Assembly (NCBI GenBank): GCA_009602735.1 | Contig: WELA01013857.1 | Coordinates: forward strand, 92,180 to 154,647 | Direction of reading: 5' to 3' | DNA: 62,468 nt | From: Mesotaenium endlicherianum | Lineage: Eukaryota > Streptophyta > Zygnematophyceae > Zygnematales > Mesotaeniaceae | Shown: piece by piece, positions 32,968 through 43,971 of the stretch | How the letters are laid out: each line of letters begins with the position of its first letter | Numbering within the stretch: the stretch's first letter is position 1 | Notes under the pieces: model-generated | The model's input: the letters and a program-made list of their open reading frames with translations, nothing else | What the model was told of the DNA's origin: nothing | The model's database searches: none | Translations under genes and position numbers: made by a program

Positions 32968-35900
32968 TCCAGTCTACTGACTGTGAGGATGCTAGAGATA
33001 GTGAGTCGTCACTAGCTGCCCTCGTAGCAGGTATTATGGGTCCTGCTGAACTGGATTCACTATGCATGCCTGACAACCAGATAAAGGAGACCATCATTAA
33101 TATAGACGTCCAAAGAGTGCACACTCTGGATGCTCTTGTTCCACTTGATGTCCAACATTTCTTTGCTAAGTCAGGAGAACAATGCGAAAGTCAGGAAAAG
33201 ACAGTCCCCCCTATCCTACTGCATTGCATGATTGCAGGTAGGAAGGTGAGGGCATTTGTTGACGGAGGGGCGTCACATACTTTCATCCACAAGGACTTAG
33301 GTAAGCGGCTAAGGCTGCCTACTGTCACCCAAGGGAATAGAAAAATATTGAGGTCCAGTTAGGTTCTGGCATTGCAGTTCTAACCGCTTACGTTTGAGGT
33401 ACTCAACATTGGCTTTTATGATCTCGTGCTAGGCAGGTCCTGGCTTAACAGACATCAAGCTGAAGTGTGTTGGAGCAGCGGTACAGTTAAAGTGAGAGGA
33501 GCCAGTGATGGGCAAATTGACTTGGCACCCACCAGTGCTCTTCCTCTCGTCCAGTGTGGATGGCAAATAAAGGAAAAGAAGAGGCTTCCAGAAGGATGCA
33601 AGTTGCTGAATGCAATGGAGTTCGTCAAAAGCTGGAACCAGAAGGAAGACAGAATGTTCTGTCTGCTGCTGAGAGAGGTACCTCNTGAGAGAGGAACCTC
33701 CTCAACCTGAAGAAGTGGTTGAGAAAAAGGTAAGCCCTCCGGAGCACCCCACTGTTGCGAAAATTGTTGCTCAGTACACGGATGTAATTAATATGCCTCC
33801 AGGACTACCCCCTAAGAGGGAAGTAGATCATAGGATTGATTTATTACCTGGGAGTCAAACACCTTGGCAACGCACTTATGACTTGTCTTATGTGAAGAGC
33901 GAGGAGTTGTAAACACAGATCGCAGAGTTTGAGGAAAATGGTTAATTTCTCTCGGTAAATCACCTTACGGCGCACCCATCCTATTTGTTAAGAAAAAGGA
34001 TGGCAATATGCGGATGTGTGTGGATTACAGAGCTCTGAACAGAATTACAGTAAAGAACAAGTATGCCTTACCCAGAATTGAGGACTTGCTTGATACCCGG
34101 TCTGGTGCTAAGGTGTTCAGTAAGATAGATCTCAAGAGTGGTTACCATCAAATCAGAATTGCTGAGGGGGATGAACACAAAACTGCCTTCCGCAAACGTG
34201 ATGGACACTATGAGTTCAACGTGATGTCCATTTGACTAATGCTCCTGCGACCTTCATGGGTGCTATGAATGACATTTTCAGACCTTATTTGGATAAGTTT
34301 GTGCAAGTTTTCCTGGATGATATTTTAATTTTCTCTAAAGATAAAGCTCAGCACGCTGAACACTTAAAGACAGTCCTGGACACTCTGCGGAAAAATCACT
34401 TATATGCTAAAATGAGCAAGTGTGATTTCTTTAAAGAAAATATTGAATTCTTAGGCCACGTAGTCAGTAAAGAAGGCATCAGTGTGGATCCTAAGAAAGT
34501 CCAGACCATAAGGGACTGGCCAGTATCATAGTCTGTCTCTGAAGTTAGATCCTTCCTCGGGTTGGCTAACAACTATAGAAGATTTTATTGAGAATTATTC
34601 TACAAAGGCCAGTAAACTGACTGACCTTACTAAGAAAGACATAGGGTATGTGTGGGGGAAAGAGCAGCAGGCTGCCTTCCAGACCCTTAAAGATGCTCTT
34701 TGTTCTGCCCCAGTGCTAGCCGTGTATGACCCCAGCAAACCGGTGCAGGTGGTTACTGATGCCTCTGACTTTGCCATGGGTGCTATTTTGTTGCAGCCTG
34801 CTGACAAAACCACAAAAGATGGTAAGGTACGGCGAGAGTGGCATCCTGTGTTGTACGAATCTATGAAATTTAATCCAGCGGAGGTTAATTACTCAGTGCA
34901 TGATAAAGAGCTGCTAGCTATCATTCATGTGCTCAAACAGTGGAGAGCATACTTACATGGTAAAGCTTTTAAGGTGATTACAGATCATCTAGCTCTGACT
35001 CACTTTCAGAAGAAGTCCAAGCTGTCGAGGAGGGAGAACCGCTGGTGCCAGATGCTGGAGCAATTTCAAGTCCAGATCGACTTCAAACCAGGGAAGTTGA
35101 ATCTTGCTGATGCACTCTCTAGAAGACCTGACTTGCAAGAAAGGAACTTTAGTCAGCATGCTGTAGATAAAGTCCTGTGTGCACTCACTTCACTAAAGGT
35201 GAAAATGTCCTTCCTTGAACAACTTAGGAAAGCCTACCTTTCTGACCCAACATTTGAGCCCAGCCCCACTACTGGTATGTGTCGTGCTACTTCACTCGGG
35301 TATAAGCTTAAGGGAGGGGTCTGGGTGAATGAAACCACTTCAGGCAGGCTGAAGCTGGTCATTCCTAATAACGTGGAAATAAGGTCCCTTTCATTGAGTC
35401 AAGCACATGATAGTTTACTGGGTGGGCATTTGGGGCAGGCCAAAATTGTTGGCAAATTGGCAAAATATTATCATTGGGAGGGATTTCCTCGGAAGGTCTT
35501 GAAATACGTTAAGTCCTGTGACTCGTGTCAAAAGAATAAGTCTAGGCACACACCACCGGGGGGCCTCTTACAACCGCTGCCCATCCCAGCTGGCCGCTGG
35601 GAAACAATATCCATGGACTGGGTGGTTACACTGCCACGAACTGCCAATGGGCATGATTCGATACTGGTAGTCGTGGATAAATTGACAAAAATGGTCATTT
35701 TCATCCCCACAACTGTCAAAGTGACTGCACTCGAAACAGCGAGACTGTTCTACAATCATGTAGTATGCCAACATGGGCTACCCTCTAATATAATCTCAGG
35801 CAGAGACTCAAAATTTACCTCTAAGTTCTGGAGGGCTTTAATGGGGTTAATGGGAGTCACACAGCTGCTCAGCACAGCAAACCACCCTCAGACTGATGAG

Positions 35901-36710
35901 CAGACTGAGGGAACTAACCGAGTTTTGCAAGAGGTACTGAGAGCCTATATTAACCAAAAACAAGAAAATTGGGATGACCTGTTGCCTCAAATCCAGTTTG
36001 CGGTCAACAGTGCGGTGCACGCGTCAACGGGCAAGACTCCTTTTGAACTAAGCTTGGGTAGAGTCCCTAAGTCTCCTTTAGATCTCCTAGGGGAGTCTTT
36101 AACTCACCCTGAAGGGATTGACAATCCGGTCTCCCTCCAGTTAACTCAGGATTTTGCTGACACCCTGTTAGAAGTCCAGCAAAACCTGCACAGAGCCCAA
36201 GCAAACCAACAAAAGTACGCTAATCAGCACCGTCGCGAACTGACCTTTTCTAAAGGCGATTTGGTCAAACTACATTCTCAGCACCTGTACCTCCCTGGTG
36301 TGGTCAAGAAAAAGCTTGGCCCTGTCTGGGTCGGTCCATATTCGGTGGTGCGTTGTGTCGGTCAGAACGCTTACAAACTGAACATGTCAGCCGAATACAA
36401 GGGTCATCCGTTCTTTAATGTCTCCTTCCTGGAACCCTACATCAAAGGTGATACACTATTCACAGGTCGGTAACCTGTTCAATTGGGACCGGTCCCCGCT
36501 GTCCGGGACGACGACCCTGAGGAATATGAGGTCGAGGAGATTTTAGACGCGCGCTCGGTTCGTCGATCGTCTAAATAGGTCATGAAGTACCTCATTCGAT
36601 GGAAGGGTTACGATGCCTCTAGGGACACTTGGGAATTTTAAAACCATTTGACTAATGCCAAAGGGGCATTGAAACGATTCCACCTTCGGGCGGCTGAAGC
36701 ACCTCCCTAA
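32950..36710 (+). pseudogene. pol: Pol of element 1: protease, RT, RNase H, integrase, chromodomain (broken)
   Basis: Protease motif FVDGGASHTFI at about 33257; then a 49-bp deletion relative to element 2 at about 33349 breaks the frame. An N with a small duplication lies at 33685. RT retains [35 protein letters not shown] and FLDDILIFS, but frames change near 33950, 34235 and 34531. RNase H through integrase is one long open frame (34650-36473) with CDSCQKNK, MDWVVTLP and QTEGTNRVL. The second catalytic Asp of the integrase is replaced (ISGRDSKF here, ISDRDSKF in element 2). A chromodomain (YEVEEILDAR, then YLIRWKGYDASRDTWEF) follows at about 36520-36640 and classes this as a chromovirus. 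It also has stops, so this copy cannot make full-length Pol. Confidence 0.88.
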
Positions 36711-37114
36711 CAGTCATTTCAGTTGACACGGGCAGGTGACAGGAGGTCTTGTCTCCATTTAAGTTGGAGGGGAAAGTATATGACAGTTAGTGTGCGAGAG
36801 CGAGAAAGGGACAGTTAGGGACAGTTATGTGAACCCTAAGTGTCAGCATAGTGACAGAGGGGACAGCCTGGCCCACATAAAGCACCTTGAGCGAAAGGAC
36901 AAAGGGCCTCACACAGCCATACATCACTTAACACACCTATAACCACATTCATATGTTTATGTCTAGCGCACCGCAACTACGTCAACTCCTAGCAAGCACC
37001 CTGTAAGGTAAACAGGAACGAATACACCATACTAATACAAACTTACTCCCTTCCTGCAACTTCTAGGACAAAGGTCAACATCCTACTAACTTGTGCCCTG
37101 GTTACATGTGCAGA
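36711..37114 (+). promoter_or_regulatory. Spacer between pol and the extra gene of element 1, possible promoter and 5' intron
   Basis: Contains TGACAGTTAG/GGACAGTTA repeats (36781-36835), a CATAAAG box near 36878, a donor-like TGTAAG|GTAAAC near 37003 and an acceptor-like TACATGTGCAG| just two bases before the ATG at 37115. The counterpart spacer in element 2 shares GACAGTTAG repeats and an acceptor right before its ATG. Suggests separate transcription or splicing of the extra gene (inference). Confidence 0.4.
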
Positions 37115-37330
37115 ATGGCTCCCACCACACAAAAGGAGGGTAGGAAGCGCAAGGCAGAAGAAGCCAGGAGGACAATGGAGCAATACTAGAAGGAGCTGGC
37201 GGCGACGTCCCTTACCAGGAGAGAACAAGAAAGGGTTCGCAAACAACAAGAGGCGGCAGAAGAAGCACAGAGGAAGAAGGATCAGGAAGCGGAAAACCTC
37301 AGGAAAGCTGAGGATGAGAGACAGAAGAAA
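37115..37330 (+). pseudogene. Extra (accessory) gene of element 1, 5' fragment
   Basis: Opens with MAPTTQKEGRKRKAEEARR and a highly charged Glu/Lys/Arg/Gln coiled coil. A TAG at 37187-37189 replaces a Leu-like position. The frame is open to 37330, where element 2 is inserted at AGAAA; it resumes in the same frame at 46208. No family recognised. It aligns with the extra gene of element 2 (38191-39852). Confidence 0.75.
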
Positions 37331-38106
37331 TGAAATGAATCGACTTACCAAATAGGCGATTAACCATTAATAAAGATCTTTATATCAGCAAGTAATCTTT
37401 ATGGTATTTTCCGTTAACTGGTTTAACGGCAAAGGACAACACACTAGCAGAGAATAATACTCGTCAGTCAAATGCGAGTAAACTAGCATCAATAATGCAA
37501 ATCAGTAAACTCATACATAAGCAAGGTTAGAAGACAGTGCGTATGAATGGCTTCTCGCCTTGGATTCAGATCTCTCTCAGTAAGCTGTACAAGAGAGTTG
37601 GCCTCGTTTCCGAATGCCGAACTCGAGAGCAATGCCTAGCATATGTACATGGAATGAGTTTACTGTTCAACGGTCAGTGCGATGGCACCGCCTACCCGGG
37701 AGTTAACCACGTTGGTAGGACCTCGGTTAACCAAATCCACCGCCATCTCCCATCATCCCGAATCGCCATCCATCATAAAGATGTCATCTGGCCATTCATC
37801 TAGCATACCACACTTAGATGCATATCGAGGCAGTTCGCTGCTACCGAGTACGGAAGTCAGTTGGCTGTCAAAGAATGTGTCAGCAAGCTGACTTAAGGTG
37901 ATTTCAGCCTGCTGCNTTTCAGCCTGCTACTTCGGGCCGAGTCATTAAACTGATATTAAATATAAAGTCCAGCAGGCTGATCATTAATTAGAGTTCAACA
38001 GGCTGAACTTATTTAACTATATTATTTAAATGATATTTAAATGATATCATATATTTAGATGATATTTAAATGAATATCATGTCAACCAACATACTGATTC
38101 ATTGCA
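37331..38106 (-). repeat. 3' LTR of element 2
   Basis: 776 bp. Starts (minus) TGCAATGAATCAG and ends GATTCATTTCA. Longer than the other copies because of an expanded ATGATATTTAAATG segment near 38025-38080 and a duplicated TTTCAGCCTGCT around the N at 37917. Confidence 0.92.
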
Positions 38107-38119
38107 ATCCCTCCAACTT
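38107..38119 (-). other. Polypurine tract of element 2
   Basis: AAGTTGGAGGGAT on the minus strand directly before the LTR start; the same tract precedes the 3' LTR of element 1. Confidence 0.75.
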
Positions 38120-38123
38120 ATCA

Positions 38124-38142
38124 TGTTGTCGCCTCGACAACA
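38124..38142 (-). other. Conserved hairpin upstream of the polypurine tract, element 2
   Basis: TGTTGTCGAGGCGACAACA on the minus strand is a perfect 8-bp stem with a 3-base loop. The identical 19-mer occurs in element 1 at 47731-47749 although the sequence around it has diverged. Confidence 0.7.
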
Positions 38143-38190
38143 CTACACAATTAACAGCGTGTTGTCCCTTCCATCCCCATCCTGCTGTCA

Positions 38191-39852
38191 TTAGAAGGGA
38201 GATGTCCCTGAGGCTCTATACTCAGGGGAGCCAGACCTCCTCCTGTCTTGGGGTCTTCTGAAGCCTGTCAGAGAGGGAGATTCTGTGTAAGGACCCCGTG
38301 GAGAACGCAGTAACTGGGTTGTTTCCTCCTGCACAATCTGGAGGGAGGCAGCCTTCTCCTGGGCAGCCCTCAAACTGACAGGTACGTATACCGGCTACCA
38401 AGAAGGATGTTGCATGACATGAGCCAAGGGTACATGCCCTTTCTGCGAGGGAGATGCTAACAGGCCTCTGGCTATCTCCCAAGCAGCCCTCCTGTCTGCT
38501 CTGTCTGACTGGGTCTCCTTGCCTGGAGATGAGGTTTGTCCTCTGGCAGTCCGCAGCCAAGTGATATCCTCCTCTTCAGCAAGTTGCTGCATGGCCAACC
38601 CCGTCTTCTCCCTTATAGGGGATGTGGCAGGCGTCAGGATCACGGCGGGGCTAGTGTCCTCCTCCTCGCCTTCCTCCTCGTCTTCCTCTGACTCCTCCTC
38701 CTCTCCGTCCCCGGGTTCCTCTGAGACTTCTGGGATCTCTTATGTCAGCTGCTCCAGCTCTTCCCGAGAAAAAGAATATCCTACTGACCTTCCCCATTTG
38801 GGTGCTGGTGGGGGCTGCTGAGCCCGGACCGCATAGAGGTCCTTTTCCCCCTGCTTACTTGCCCATTTGGCATTAGCGTGCTTCCCTTTGGAGAATGACT
38901 CTCGGGCCCTGCTTCTGTCCCCCTGCATCTCCTGGCTCATGCAGTCTCTGACTCCATCCAATCTTGGGTCCCAAGCCGCAATGTGAGGGGGCAATACTAT
39001 GTTCCCCTTTAGGTCTGTCAGGAAATCCTCATCCGTCGCCCTGTCATTCTGCTGGTCCCTCATGTTGATGGTCATCCACCGCCAATCGGTGGGCTTTTGG
39101 AAGAAGGCAGGGTCTGTCCTTTTAAGAGTACAAGGGTACCAGTGCCCTGCAAAGTCCAGCTGACTGGTTTCCCTGGCCACGAATTCCCAGCTCCTCCTCT
39201 CCACCTCGTTGTACATGGCCTTGAACCTGTTATGGGGTGTTGAGTCCTTGAAGCTGTCCGCGTCCATGGGGATCATCTTGATGACCCTATCTGCCCCCCA
39301 GATACCAGGAATTGAGACAGCTCCTGCTTCGTTCACCTGGGCCATTGCCTTGGCCTCTCCGATTGTATATCCTACCATCCTGGCGTAATCGTGGTAGAGG
39401 AGGAGCCCTGTGCTGACCTCTATATACTTGTCAAAGTTTTCGGATGTCTCCCCTTCCTTCTGGAGGATTTCCTTCTGCGACTCACTGCGACTTCTCTGGG
39501 CATACTTGAAGGCTTCCTCTAGTAGATCAAAGCCCTTGCCCAGCACTGTGTAGCGGTAGGTGCTGATTCTCCTCTGTTCTTCTTCTTCAGCCTGCTGCTT
39601 TCGCTTCTCCTCAGCTTGCCTCTCCTCCTCTGCTTTCTTGGCCTCCTCTGCAGCTTTTCTGTCCATTTCTTCCTGCCTCAGTCTGGCCTGTTCCTCCTCC
39701 TCCTTCTTCTTCTGTGCCTCCCGCTGTTGTTGGAGTCGTTGTGATTCCCGAGCGGAGATGGAAGATGATTCGATGTCTCCACGGAATTGCAAGTATTCTG
39801 CATGTGCCTCTTCCGCCCTTCTCTTCCTCTTGAGTTCCGACTTTTGAGTCAT
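38191..39852 (-). pseudogene. Extra (accessory) gene of element 2, two in-frame stops
   Basis: Same frame throughout, about 550 codons. An N-terminal Glu/Lys/Gln coiled coil (about residues 1-100) leads to a globular part beginning STYRYTVLGKGF, with LLLYHDYARMVGYT, ADSFKDSTPHNRFKAMYNEV, ERRSWEFVARE, PTDWRWMTINMRDQQNDRA and LPPHIAAWDPRLDG. An acidic stretch and a C-terminal region with GHVPLAHVMQHPSW follow. Stops occur at 38742-38740 (TAA) and 38397-38395 (TAG). No known domain is recognised: not RT, integrase, envelope-like (no signal peptide or membrane segment) or zinc finger. Its partner in element 1 conserves the same blocks at roughly 40-45 percent identity by eye, while gag-pol of the two elements are nearly identical. 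Role unknown; position matches accessory ORFs of other plant LTR elements. Confidence 0.8.
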
Positions 39853-40145
39853 CCTGCTCAATCATAAACACAATGCAATTAGTGAAGTCATGATATTTTG
39901 CCGCTACTGAGTGCCCTTGATGAAGAGGGACGCGATCGGGAGAGTTCCTAGAGTGGAATACCTGGTGTGAGTGAATGTAAGGAAAAATTGAGTTAGCGAG
40001 CAAGTGAGTGTGAGCGCAGGTTGAGTGTGTAATATGGTGATCAAAGACTACCACTCCCTCCAACTTAAATTTAAAGGTGGGCTGCCTGTCACAACTGTCA
40101 CTAACTGTCACATCCTCCTCCAACTTATATGGAGACAGGACCTCC
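39853..40145 (-). promoter_or_regulatory. Spacer between pol and the extra gene of element 2
   Basis: Minus strand: after pol come GTGACAGTTAGTGACAGTT, a second AAGTTGGAGGGA box and an AT-rich TTTAAATTT. A donor-like CACCAG|GTATTC (about 39965) and an acceptor-like ATTGAGCAG|G immediately before the ATG at 39852 follow. Arrangement parallels element 1, though the bases differ. Confidence 0.4.
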
Positions 40146-43100
40146 TGTCACCTTCCCATGTTTACTGAAGGGACAATTAGGGCGGTGCCCCAGCCGCCCG
40201 AAGGTGGAACCGTTTCAACGCCTCTTTGGCATTGGTCAGCTGGTCTTTAAATTCCCAAGTGTCCCCAGAGGCATCGTAACCCTTTCATCGGATGAGGTAT
40301 TTCATGACATATTTAGACGATCGACGGACCGAGCGAGCGTCTAAAATCTCATCGACCTCATATTCCTCAGGGTCGCCGTCCCGGACAGCGGGGACCGGTC
40401 CCGGTTGGACAGGGAACCGACCTGTGAACAGTGTATCACCTTTGATGTACGGTTCCAGGAAGGAGACATTAAAGACCGGGTGCCCCTTGTATTCAGCTGA
40501 CATGTTCAGTTTGTAAGCATTCTGACCGACACGACGGACCACCGAATATGGACCGACCCAGACAGGGCCAAGCTTTTTCTTGACTACACCAGGGAGGTAC
40601 AGGTGCTGAGAATGCAGTTTGACTAAATCCCCCTTGGAAAATGTCAGTTCTCGACGGTGTTGATCAGCGTATTTTATTGGTTTTCTTGGGCCTTGTGCAG
40701 GTTTTGTTGGACTTCTGACAGGGTGTCAGCAAACTCCTGAGTTAACTGGAGGGAGACCGGGTTGTAAATCCCTTGAGGGCAAGTTAAAGACTCCCCCAGT
40801 ACATCTAAAGGAGACTTAGGAACTCTACCCAGGCTGAGTTCAAAAGGAGTCTTGCCCGTTGACGTGTGCAACGCACTGTTGACCGCAAACTGGATTTGAG
40901 GTAACAGGTCATCCCAATTATCTTGTTTCTGGTTAATATATGCTCTGAGCACCTCCTGCAGAACTCGGTTAGTTCTTTTAGTCTGCCCATCAGTCTGAGG
41001 GTGGTTTGCTGTGCTGAGCATCTGTTTGACTCCCATTAACCCCATTGAAGCTCTCCAGAACTTAGAGGTGAATTTTGAGTCTCTGTCTGAGATGATATTA
41101 GAAGGGAGCCCATGTTGGCATACTACATGGTTGTAGAACTGTCTCGCTGTTTCGAGTGCAGTCACTTTGACAGTTGTGGGGATAAAAATGACCATTTTTG
41201 TCAGTTTATCCACGACTACCAGTATTGAATCATGCCCGTTGGCAGTTCTTGGTAGTGAGACCACCCAGTCCATGGATATAGTTTCCCAGCGTCCAGCTGG
41301 GATGGGTAGCGGTTGCAAGAGACCTCCGGGTGGTGTGTGCCGAGACTTATTTCTCTGACACTGGTCACAGGACTTGACATATTTCAAGACCTCCCGGGGT
41401 AACCCCTCCCAATGATAAAGTTTTGCCAGTTTGCCAACAGTTTTGGCCTGCCCCAAATGTCCACCCAAGAGACTGTCATGAGCTTGACTCAGTAAGAGAG
41501 ACCTTATTTCCAAGTCGTTAGGAATGACCAGCTTCAGCCTGCCTGAAGCGGTTTCATTCACCCAGACCCCTCCCTTAAGCTTATACCCGAGTGCAGTAGC
41601 ACGCGACACACCAGTAGTGGGGCTGGGCTCAAATGTTGGGTCAGAAAGGTAGGCTTTCCTAAGTTGTTCTAGGAAGGACTTTTTCACCTTTAGTGAAGTG
41701 AGTGCACACAGGACTTTATCTACAGCATGCTGACTAAAGTTCCTTTCTTGCAAGTCAGGTCTTCTAGAAAGTGCAGCAGCAGGATTCAACTTCCCGGGTT
41801 TGTAGTCGATCTGGACTTGGATCTGCTCCAGCATCTGGCTCCAGCGGTTCTCCCTCCTCGACAGCTTGGACTTCTTCTGGAAGTGAGTCAGAGCTAGATG
41901 ATCTGTAATCACCTTAAAAGCTTCACCATGTAAGTATGCTCTCCACTGTTTGAGTGCATGAATGATAGCTAGCAGCTCTTTATCATGCACTGAGTAATCT
42001 CCGCTGGATTAAATTTCATACTCATACAACACAGGATGCCACTCCTGCCGTACCTTACCATCCTTTGTGGTCTTGTCAGCAGGCTGCAACATAATAGCAC
42101 CCATGGCAAAGTCAGAGGCATCAGTAACCACCTGCACCGGTTTGCTGGGGTCATACACGGCTAGCACTGGGGCAGAACAAAGGGCATCTTTAAGGGTCTG
42201 GAAGGCAGCCTGCTGCTCTTCCCCCCACACATACCCGATGTCTTTCTTAGTAAGGTCAGTCAGTTTACTGGCCTTTGTGGAATAATTCTCAATAAATCTC
42301 CTATAGTAGTTAGCTAACCCGAGAAGGATCTAACTTCAGAGACAGACTGTGGTACTGGCCAGTCCCTTATGGTCTGGACTTTCTTAGGATCCACACTGAT
42401 GCCCTCTTCACTGACAACGTGGCCTAAGAATTCAATACTTTCCTTAAAGAAATCACACTTGCTCATTTCAGCATACAAGTGATTTTTCCGCAGAGTGTCC
42501 AGGACTGTCTTTAAGTGTTCAGTGTGCTGAGCTTCATCTTTAGAGAAAATTAAAATATCATCCAGGAAAACTTGCCCAAACTTATCCAAATAAGGTCTGA
42601 AAATGTCATTGATAGCACCCATGAAGGTAGCAAGAGCATTAGTCAGTCCAAATGGCATCACGTTGGACTCATAGTGTCCATAACGTGTGCGGAAGGCAGT
42701 CTTGTGTTCATCCCCCTCAGCAATTCTGATTTGATGATAACCACTCTTGAGATCTATCTTACTGAACACCTTAGCACCAGACAGGGTATCAAGCAAGTTC
42801 TCGATTCTGGATAAAGCGTACTTGTTCTTTACTGTAATTCTGTTCAGGGCTCTGTAATCCACACACATTCGCATACTGCCATCCTTTTTCTTAACAAATA
42901 GGATGGGTGCGCCGTACGGTGATAAACTGGGAGAAATATAACCATTTTCCTCCAGCTCAGCAATCTGTGTCTTTAACTCCTCGCTCTCCACATAAGATTA
43001 GCCATACGTGCGTTGCCAGGGTGGCTGACTACCAAGTAATAAATCAATCCTATGATCTACTTCCCTCTTAGGGGGTAGTCCTGGAGGCATATTAAATACA

Positions 43101-43971
43101 TCCGTGTACTGAGCAACAATTTTTGGAGCAGTAGGGTGCTCCGGAGGGCTTACCTTTTTCTCAACCACTTCTTCAGGTTGAGGAGGTACCTCTCTTAGCA
43201 GCAGACAGAACATTCTGTCTTCCTTCTGGTTCCAGCTTTTGACGAACTCCATTGCATTCAGCAACTTGCATCCTTCTGGAAGCCTCTTCTTTTCCTTCAT
43301 TTGCCATCCACACAGGACAAGAGGAAGAGCACTGGTGGGTGCCAAGTCAGTCTGCCCATCACTGGCTCCTCTCACTTTAACTGTACCTCTGCTCCAACAC
43401 ACTTCAGCTTGATGTCTATTAAGCGAGGACCTGCCTAGCACGAGATCATAAAAGCCAGTGTTGAGTACCTCAAACGTAAGCGTTTCAGTTAGAACTGCAA
43501 TGCCAGAACCTAACTGGACCTCAATAGGCTTGGTTATAACTCCTCCCGGGATACTTGAGGCATCTCCAAGGAATATTTTTCTATTCCCTTGGGTGACAGT
43601 AGGCAGCCTTAGCCGCTTAACTAAGTCCTTGTGGATAAAGGTATGTGACGCCCCTCCGTCAACAAATGCCCTCACCTTCCTACCTGCAATCATGCAATGC
43701 AGTAGGATAGGGGGGACTGTCTTTTCCTGACTTTCGCATTGTTCTCCTGACTTAGCAAAGAAATGTTGGACATCAAGTGGAACAAGAGCATCCAGAGTGT
43801 GCACTCTTTGGACGTCTATATTGCTGATGGTCTCCTTTATCTGGTTGTCAGGCATGTATATTGAATCCAGTTCAGCAGGACCCATAATACCTGCTACAAG
43901 GGCAGCTAGTGACGACTCACTATCTCTAGCATCCTCACAGTCAGTAGACTGGATTACTGACTGTTGCTGTC
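40146..43971 (-). pseudogene. pol: Pol of element 2: protease, RT, RNase H, integrase, chromodomain (broken)
   Basis: Protease FVDGGASHTFI lies in the frame that runs from the gag overlap to 42998, where a TAA interrupts. RT (42991-42314) keeps [20 protein letters not shown] and FLDDILIFS but loses frame at 42314 next to a 4-base deletion relative to element 1. Lesions near 42009-41990 break RNase H. Integrase (41990-40674) retains CDQCQRNKS, MDWVVSLP and ISDRDSKF, but the catalytic Glu region reads QTKRTNRVL where QTE is expected, a likely inactivating E-to-K change. The chromodomain at about 40420-40200 has TGA in place of Trp after YLIR. Compared with element 1, lesions are at different sites, so both copies decayed independently. 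Confidence 0.88.
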
